DNA of 6,312 nucleotides. Source: Candidatus Iainarchaeum sp. GTDB lineage: Archaea; Iainarchaeota; Iainarchaeia; JAADDC01. The stretch spans positions 1 through 6,312 of the forward strand of contig JAADDC010000019.1 in the NCBI GenBank assembly GCA_013154145.1, given 5' to 3'. Under the pieces are notes generated by a model that was given only the letters and a program-made list of their open reading frames with translations, made no database searches and had not been told where the DNA came from. The position numbers and the translations under genes are program-made. Numbering within the stretch: the first letter of the stretch is position 1; every line of letters begins with the position of its first letter. Positions 1-4,601 of this stretch are shown here, in pieces.

Positions 1-2792
1 TCCAAGCGCTCGAAAGTGATGGTTTTTCCGTCGTAACCCGCCGCCTCGAAGGAGATCTCTATCAACTCGCAGCTCTGGTTAAAGCTCACTTGGCCGCTAC
101 TTCCGTTCACGACGAAGAGCGTGGTGGACGTGTAGCCATTGATGCAGGTCCCCACTGTGGTCACGGGGGTCAAGGGTTCCTCTCCATTGATGTCGAAGAC
201 GTTGTAGATCAGCGAGAGGGGCCTGTCGTCGAAGTAATACAAGTCCAAAGGCTGGTTGCTCTCCGCGTCGCGGAGGGTGTAGTCGACGATTAAGGGGCCC
301 AGCTCCGGTATGTAAACGGGCCAGCTACCCAGGTACTCTTCGGCCACTGTTACCTTCCCGGCCTGTGCCACCAGGTAAAAGCTCACACCTTGTTCATAAG
401 GGAATGAGGCCAGGGCCTCCAGTTTGTACACCTTCCCCCCTTCAAGGGTGCCATTCATCTCCGCCAGCGCGACTCTATCGCCCGACTGCACGTCTTCAGC
501 CACGAGGCTAACCTGTATCTCTTCGTCCACGACACCCGTGAAGTAGGCGATCAGCTGGTAACTTTCCCTTACGTCGAGGGCCTCGCCCTCGGGGATGACG
601 ACCCCGTCCGCCCCCCTCACCTCAAGAACGTAGCAGAAGAGTTCTCCACAGGCCATTTCCTTACCTACTGTCAGGACAAACTCCCTGTAGACTTCATCTG
701 TTTCCGCTTCTGCGATCACCACGTCCTGCTCCAGTCCGTAGGGAACCTTGAATGTAACGAAGATGTTTCTGACGGTGTATCCGTCGCCGCTGAGGGCCAC
801 CTCCACGCCCTCTTCTCCGACACTTGCAACCGGCGTGGTGGAGAGCACCTCGAGCCCGGGCATCAGCACCGAAAACGTCGTGCTGCCGTTGAAGGCTACC
901 CTGAACACCGCCGTGTAGTTTTTCCCCCTTTCGAGGGATTTCACGGTCTTTCCGTCCTCCGAGAGAACCTCGTAGAGTTCTATAAAGGGTTCTTGCTTCT
1001 CGGGAACTTCCACGGTCAAGATGTAGCTACTGGTCCCGCCTGGGATGACCTCGGGCCCCTCGAAGACGGTGGTTCCGAGGTACCTGACCTCGATTGTCAC
1101 CCCTATGAGCGGCGGAACGGAAAACTGAACGACACCCGTGAGATCCGTGGTTCCCTCCCCGAGCGGGTGTCCCCTCTCGTCGTACACCTTGACGTCGGCT
1201 CCCAACACGGGTTTTCCGCCTTTCTCTACAAGAACGCTGAGTGTCACCTCCTCCTGGGCCGTGTATATGACCACCTCGGTGGTCTCGTTCTCGACAACGT
1301 TGAACTCCTCCGAGTAGGCCACCACCGAGAGGAACTCGGTCACAGCGACGTAGGTGCCCACGGGCACCTCCTTAAATAAAACTTCGCCCTTCACGTCCGT
1401 GGTCCCCGATATCCCCACGTCGTTGCCGTAGGGATCGATGAGGTAGACGGTGGCGTTGGGGAGGGGATCGTTGGTGGGCGAGTAAACGATGACCTTCACG
1501 CTACCCTTCTTGACGATCTTCTTGAGCGTCACGATGACCTCTTCGCCCGTACAGACCTCCACCGTGTTGCTCTCGTATCCCTCGGCGGAAACGGAGGCCG
1601 TTCCACAGGCTTGTTTACCTACACTCACCTCCGCGACGCCATCCGCTCCGCTGCTCCTCTCGATCTTCTGATCTCCGAAGGTGAAGACCACCCGGGCCCC
1701 CTCGATGGGCTCACCCTCTTCAGAGAGAACCTTCACCCTCGCGGTGAAGAGCTCCTGGGGTGGCTCCAGGACGAGCTTTATGACGGTGTCCCCCTCTACC
1801 ACGAAGCTGGGATTCTGGACCTCCACGGCCACGTACTTACCATCAATGAGTACCTGCGCCGAGACCACCTTATAAGCACCGAGGGCCAGCTTGGTGGGCT
1901 TTGACACGCCCGACGTGATCCTCACGGGGGTTCCGGTGCCGGCAGAGCCCTCGGGAGAGACGTATATCATCCCGTCCACGGGGGTGTCGAGCCCGTCGAA
2001 GACGGCGTTAAAGGTAACGGTGGCGAAGCGCCTGATCTCCGTGACCTCCTCCTGGGCACTGCTCCCGGAACTCAGGATTAGCGTTATCCGGGAAGGAAGC
2101 TCCTTCAGGGTGTAACTCTCCTTCCTCTCGGAGTAACCCTCCGCCGAAGCCACGAACTCGATGCTGGAGTCTGCGCCCACCACGATGCAGCCCTTGGCCT
2201 CCACCTCCGCGAAGCAGAGCTCAAAGTCGCTCCCCCTCTCGGAAAACACCTCTGCACCATCCACGTAGACCTTCAGAAGTGCCTCGATGGGCGTACCAGT
2301 TTTGTCCCGGATCCTCACCTTGGTTGTGTAACGCTTGGGCTCCAAAACTACTCTAACCTCCCCGTCGCCCTCGTCCACGGCCCTAAAATAATATCCGGGG
2401 TAGGTGGCGTTCAGGAGGGTGACGTCCTTTCCCTCCACCACGATTTTACCTTCGGCGTCCGAGTAGAGGACGATCTCTTCGCCGTCGACGACGAAGGTGG
2501 CCTTCACCCCCTCCAGGGGGTTCCCGTAGGCGTCCGTGAAGTAGTACACGTGCTTGGGAACCACGAAGGTGTTAAAGAGGAAGGAGAGCAGCCCCAGGAA
2601 GACGAGTGCCAGCAGCCCGTAGAAAATGACGAAGGTCCTGATGCCCCTCTCCTCCAGGGGGCCCACGATCCTGTCGACGGGGATACCGTGCGCCAATAAG
2701 AAGTCCAGGAAGGAGTAGTAGCGGTCCTCCAGCCACAGTAAAATCTCTTCCAGGCGCTGGGAAATGTTAGAGAAATCCGGCGCCGGTACCAC
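1..2792 (-). CDS. Membrane-anchored surface protein with tandem Ig-like modules (partial, C-terminus beyond window)
   Basis: The frame is open without a stop for 930 codons and runs off the left edge, so the C-terminus is missing. A stop (TAA, 2808-2810) closes the frame upstream. GTG at 2792 is the only reasonable start in between, and an AT-rich box lies about 26 bases upstream, fitting a leaderless mRNA. Residues 1-52 form a charged, probably cytoplasmic segment. Residues 53-79 are a transmembrane helix (FVIFYGLLALVFLGLLSFLF). From about residue 84 follow beta-rich modules with the pattern G-x-P-(hydrophobic)-x-G-A-x-V, later T-D-x-x-G: roughly 84-152, 155-240, 247-343, 348-424, 429-511 and 512-596. 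Residues 600-930 are beta-rich but more divergent. Cysteines occur only outside the membrane and in close pairs (193/202, 396/414, 715/720, 883/908). Sequons lie at N128, 446, 502, 625, 635, 780, 896 and 905. The modules resemble carboxypeptidase-regulatory or bacterial Ig-like folds. I see no catalytic motif. A structural or adhesive surface role is inference. Confidence 0.88.
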   Translation of the reverse strand, partial: MVPAPDFSNISQRLEEILLWLEDRYYSFLDFLLAHGIPVDRIVGPLEERGIRTFVIFYGLLALVFLGLLSFLFNTFVVPKHVYYFTDAYGNPLEGVKATFVVDGEEIVLYSDAEGKIVVEGKDVTLLNATYPGYYFRAVDEGDGEVRVVLEPKRYTTKVRIRDKTGTPIEALLKVYVDGAEVFSERGSDFELCFAEVEAKGCIVVGADSSIEFVASAEGYSERKESYTLKELPSRITLILSSGSSAQEEVTEIRRFATVTFNAVFDGLDTPVDGMIYVSPEGSAGTGTPVRITSGVSKPTKLALGAYKVVSAQVLIDGKYVAVEVQNPSFVVEGDTVIKLVLEPPQELFTARVKVLSEEGEPIEGARVVFTFGDQKIERSSGADGVAEVSVGKQACGTASVSAEGYESNTVEVCTGEEVIVTLKKIVKKGSVKVIVYSPTNDPLPNATVYLIDPYGNDVGISGTTDVKGEVLFKEVPVGTYVAVTEFLSVVAYSEEFNVVENETTEVVIYTAQEEVTLSVLVEKGGKPVLGADVKVYDERGHPLGEGTTDLTGVVQFSVPPLIGVTIEVRYLGTTVFEGPEVIPGGTSSYILTVEVPEKQEPFIELYEVLSEDGKTVKSLERGKNYTAVFRVAFNGSTTFSVLMPGLEVLSTTPVASVGEEGVEVALSGDGYTVRNIFVTFKVPYGLEQDVVIAEAETDEVYREFVLTVGKEMACGELFCYVLEVRGADGVVIPEGEALDVRESYQLIAYFTGVVDEEIQVSLVAEDVQSGDRVALAEMNGTLEGGKVYKLEALASFPYEQGVSFYLVAQAGKVTVAEEYLGSWPVYIPELGPLIVDYTLRDAESNQPLDLYYFDDRPLSLIYNVFDINGEEPLTPVTTVGTCINGYTSTTLFVVNGSSGQVSFNQSCELIEISFEAAGYDGKTITFERL
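1005..2543 (-). repeat. Tandem beta-sandwich module array within the surface protein
   Basis: This is a protein-level repeat, about six modules of 70-97 residues covering residues 84-596 of the surface protein. Recurring core phrases include GNPLEGVKATF (residues 90-100), GEPIEGARVVF (360-370), NDPLPNATVYL (441-451) and GKPVLGADVKVY (526-537). Most are followed 15-25 residues later by a turn such as SDAEG, SGADG, TDVKG or TDLTG. The linker AQEEVT occurs twice (residues 246-251 and 512-517), which helps place module boundaries. Modules two and three fit the pattern least well. The boundaries are read by eye and may be off by ten residues or so. Confidence 0.6.
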
Positions 2793-2800
2793 GCCCTTAA

Positions 2801-2821
2801 TAGATTTTTACCCCTTAAATT
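2801..2821 (+). promoter_or_regulatory. Putative promoter AT region for the GGR-like gene
   Basis: Two AT-rich cores lie on the plus strand, AGATTTTTA (2802-2810) and CTTAAATT (2814-2821). Counting about 26 bases on from their centres puts the transcript start between roughly 2832 and 2844. That gives the GGR-like gene a leader of about 40-50 nt, unlike the apparently leaderless neighbours. The second core overlaps the box proposed for the divergent surface-protein gene. I cannot tell which core is used. Confidence 0.35.
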
Positions 2822-2823
2822 CC
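2811..2823 (-). promoter_or_regulatory. Putative TATA box for the surface-protein gene
   Basis: Read on the minus strand this is GGAATTTAAGGGG, with the AT core at 2821-2814. The core is centred about 25-26 bases upstream of the GTG at 2792, the spacing expected if transcription starts at or next to the start codon. No Shine-Dalgarno sequence precedes that GTG, which supports a leaderless transcript. CCCTTAA occurs as a direct repeat at 2794-2800 and 2812-2818. Confidence 0.45.
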
Positions 2824-2865
2824 TTTGCGATGATGAGTGAATGGGCAGACCGACGGATGAGGAAA

Positions 2866-2874
2866 AGGAGGTGA
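2866..2874 (+). promoter_or_regulatory. Strong Shine-Dalgarno site that sets the GGR-like start
   Basis: AGGAGGTGA matches nine consecutive bases of the complement of the conserved archaeal 16S 3' end. It ends 7 bases before the ATC at 2882, a normal spacing. The only other in-frame near-start, CTG at 2876, is one base away and too close. The next ATG in frame (2972) is about 100 bases away. The site therefore points to initiation at ATC 2882. Confidence 0.65.
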
Positions 2875-2881
2875 ACTGAGC

Positions 2882-3928
2882 ATCCCCCACTTCACCGTCG
2901 TTGGCGGGGCATTTGGATCCTACGCCGCTGAGCGCCTCGCTTCCAGCGGCTTCTCGGTAGAGTTATTTGAGATGAACCCAGAGAGGAAGGTGGTCTGCGG
3001 AGGACTGATAAGCGCCGAGACCCTGCGCCGCTACCCCTTCCTGGAGGAGTTCGCGATCCACCACATCAACGGCGCCGTCGTCTCCGCCGGCGGCGAGGAG
3101 ATTGTAGTAAAAAGAAAGAACGTGGCCGTGGTGTTGGACAGGACTGTCATGTTTAGAGGGATGCTGGAGCGGGCGGCCTCTGCGGGAGCAGAACTCCACT
3201 TCCGCCGCTGGGAGGGTGGCGATGGGTACCTCGTGGGCGCCGACGGGGCCACCTCTTCCCTCCGCCCCCTCGTAACAAAGCAAAAGGTTTCCTACGTCCT
3301 CGGTGTTCAGGCGGAGCTCCCCTGGGAAGGAGAGGAGGACCTCGTGCGCGTGGACTTTGGCCCCTGGAGCGACGTCTTCTTTGGCTGGGTGATCCCCTTG
3401 GGTAATGGTAGGGCCCACGTGGGCCTGGGCCTGTCCCTCGAGCGTTCCTCGGAAGCAAAGACCCGCCTAAAACTCTACGGGAAGTACCTGGGCCTTCCGG
3501 TGGAGCGCTTCGAGGCCCGGCTGATACCGGTATCTCCCCCTCTCCGGCGAGTAGCAAAGGGGAAAGTATTCCTCGTGGGGGACGCCGCCGTCCACACGAA
3601 GGCCTCCACAGGCGGAGGCATCGCCTACGGCTTCAGGGGGATTGACCTGCTCGTGGAAGCGGTGGAAAAAGGAGATCCGAGCCTCTACAACCGCCTCCAC
3701 AGGGTTAGCATCTATCCGAGGCTCTTCCTGCACTGGCTCGTTCACCGCTTCTACAACTCCGTGGATCTCCCGTCGCTGCTCCGCTCCGTGAAGGAGCTGG
3801 GCCTCGAGAAGGAGCTCAGCAAGCGCGGCTCCATGGACGATCCGCTCTTCCTCCTTTCCCCTGTCTTTCTAAAACTTATCCCCCGAACCTTCTTTCCCTC
3901 CGGGCGTACTCCTCCAGGACGGCCCTGA
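2882..3928 (+). CDS. Geranylgeranyl-reductase-family FAD-dependent oxidoreductase
   Basis: Flavoprotein of 348 residues, counted from ATC 2882. It resembles archaeal geranylgeranyl/digeranylgeranylglycerophospholipid reductases, which hydrogenate isoprenoid double bonds of membrane lipids, quinones or dolichol. The N-terminal Rossmann segment is TVVGGAFGSYAAERL (residues 5-19), and an acidic residue closes the second strand (E30). CGG at 39-41 fits the conserved family cysteine motif. GADGATSSLR (119-128) is the DG motif, FGWVIP (167-172) corresponds to the family Y-x-W-x-F-P signature, and VGDAAVHTKASTGGG (232-246) is the GD motif. The start is unusual. The frame has no ATG, GTG or TTG between its upstream stop (TGA, 2858-2860) and ATG 2972, and starting at 2972 would remove the whole FAD-binding loop. 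A strong Shine-Dalgarno 7 bases before ATC 2882 supports that codon. Oddities are a Val where the first Gly of GxGxxG is expected and a changed GD loop. The 3' end overlaps the convergent prenyltransferase by 53 bp. The exact substrate cannot be read from the sequence. Confidence 0.87.
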   Translation: MPHFTVVGGAFGSYAAERLASSGFSVELFEMNPERKVVCGGLISAETLRRYPFLEEFAIHHINGAVVSAGGEEIVVKRKNVAVVLDRTVMFRGMLERAASAGAELHFRRWEGGDGYLVGADGATSSLRPLVTKQKVSYVLGVQAELPWEGEEDLVRVDFGPWSDVFFGWVIPLGNGRAHVGLGLSLERSSEAKTRLKLYGKYLGLPVERFEARLIPVSPPLRRVAKGKVFLVGDAAVHTKASTGGGIAYGFRGIDLLVEAVEKGDPSLYNRLHRVSIYPRLFLHWLVHRFYNSVDLPSLLRSVKELGLEKELSKRGSMDDPLFLLSPVFLKLIPRTFFPSGRTPPGRP

Positions 3929-4541
3929 AGTCGGCCTCCTCCATCTCGGGCCACAGCTTGGGATAGAAGATTAGCTCTGCATAGGCCGCCTGGAGCGGCA
4001 GGAAGCCGCTGAGCCGCTGCTCTCCGGAGGTCCTCAGAACGAGGTCCGGGTCGGGGAAGTCCGGGAGGTAAAAATACTTCTTAAGGTCTTCGTAGGTGTT
4101 AACCCCTCCTTTAGAGAGCCGCGCGGCGCGGATCATTTCCTGCGTACCTGAGTAGCCGATGAGCAGGCCCACCTTGGGCCAGTTCCCCTCCGTTTTCCTT
4201 TCCAGTTTCTTCAGCCCGGTCCTCAGCTCCCGGGGAAGTAGCTGAATCTCTCCGGCGGCCCTTACCTCCACGTCCGGAAGCTTCTCCAACCACTCGTTTA
4301 CTTTATTCTTCAAAAGGGAGAAGAGCACGCCGAGCTCGGCCCTCGAGCGCTTCTTGAGGTTCTCGAGGGACAGGGTGTAGAAGTAAACGTACTTCACCTT
4401 GGTTTCCTCCTTGAGGAAGCGCAGGGCCCTTTCCGCCACCTCCACGCCCTTCTTATATGCTTCTGGGAGGGGGATACCTTTCTTCTTGGCGTACCTGCGG
4501 TTGCCGTCAGGTATGATGCCCACGGCGAGGGGTTCTCCCAT
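3876..4541 (-). CDS. uppS: Cis-prenyltransferase (undecaprenyl/polyprenyl diphosphate synthase family)
   Basis: This enzyme adds isopentenyl diphosphate units in cis to an allylic diphosphate, making the long polyprenyl diphosphate that becomes the lipid carrier for glycans. The protein has 221 residues from ATG 4541. GIIPDGNRRYA near the N-terminus is the family's first motif, with the catalytic Asp at residue 12. FYTLSLENLKKRS (residues 54-66) is the second conserved block, and GYSGTQEMIRAAR (129-141) corresponds to the usual YGGR region. RTSGEQRLSGFLPLQAAYAE (170-189) is the diphosphate-binding C-terminal motif. An in-frame GTG at 4583 would add 14 hydrophobic residues. I prefer 4541 because it lies about 25-30 bases from an AT-rich box, the Asp motif sits at the expected distance, and 4583 would put that box inside the coding region. 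The length is at the short end for the family. The 3' end overlaps the convergent GGR-like gene, and the 5' end is divergent from the secretion ATPase gene. Confidence 0.95.
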   Translation of the reverse strand: MGEPLAVGIIPDGNRRYAKKKGIPLPEAYKKGVEVAERALRFLKEETKVKYVYFYTLSLENLKKRSRAELGVLFSLLKNKVNEWLEKLPDVEVRAAGEIQLLPRELRTGLKKLERKTEGNWPKVGLLIGYSGTQEMIRAARLSKGGVNTYEDLKKYFYLPDFPDPDLVLRTSGEQRLSGFLPLQAAYAELIFYPKLWPEMEEADFRAVLEEYARRERRFGG

Positions 4542-4560
4542 CGAGTGGAAAAGGAGTGGG

Positions 4561-4575
4561 AATATGGCTAAAAAT
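4561..4575. promoter_or_regulatory. Shared AT-rich core of a divergent promoter
   Basis: The 54-bp gap between the two divergent starts (4541 on minus, 4596 on plus) has a single AT-rich block, AATATGGCTAAAAAT, almost at its centre. On the plus strand CTAAAAAT (4568-4575) is centred about 25 bases before GTG 4596. On the minus strand the same block (TTTTTAGCCATATT) spans about 20-33 bases before ATG 4541. Neither start has a Shine-Dalgarno sequence. The simplest reading is one TATA region serving two leaderless transcripts. Whether one box or two partly overlapping boxes are used is not decidable here. Confidence 0.5.
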
Positions 4576-4577
4576 GG

Positions 4578-4601
4578 CCCCACCCATATTTGGGTGTGGG
4601 G
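4578..4601. repeat. Inverted repeat at the start of the secretion ATPase gene (operator candidate)
   Basis: CACCCA (4581-4586) and TGGGTG (4591-4596) form a perfect 6-bp inverted repeat around TATT. The similarity extends outward as CCCCACCCA against TGGGTGTGGGG if a two-base bulge is allowed. It lies between the TATA-like block and the GTG at 4596 and overlaps the likely transcription start. That is a typical place for an archaeal repressor site. No regulator gene is visible in the window, so function is inference. Confidence 0.4.

Noticed and set aside
993..2115. Several plus-strand frames of 60-130 codons across the left third
   Set aside because: They lie antisense to the continuous 930-codon surface-protein frame, have no ribosome sites or recognisable motifs, and overlap one another in different frames.
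2777..2786. Ten-base palindrome CCGGCGCCGG just inside the surface-protein gene
   Set aside because: It is made of ordinary codons (Pro-Ala-Pro region) in GC-rich DNA. It is short and has no second copy that I noticed, so chance is sufficient.
2504..2890. A 128-codon minus-strand frame starting at 2890
   Set aside because: It is a shifted-frame shadow of the surface protein's N-terminus, rich in Ser, Thr, Arg and Trp. The true frame has the membrane helix and the modules.
2963..3745. Minus-strand frames of 73-151 codons opposite the GGR-like gene
   Set aside because: They are antisense to a flavoprotein with clear DG and GD motifs, and their translations show no domain.
3845..3930. Search for a terminator between the convergent genes
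   Set aside because: There is only a weak pyrimidine-rich stretch near 3888-3915, which is coding. I saw no hairpin with a T-run, so no terminator is called.
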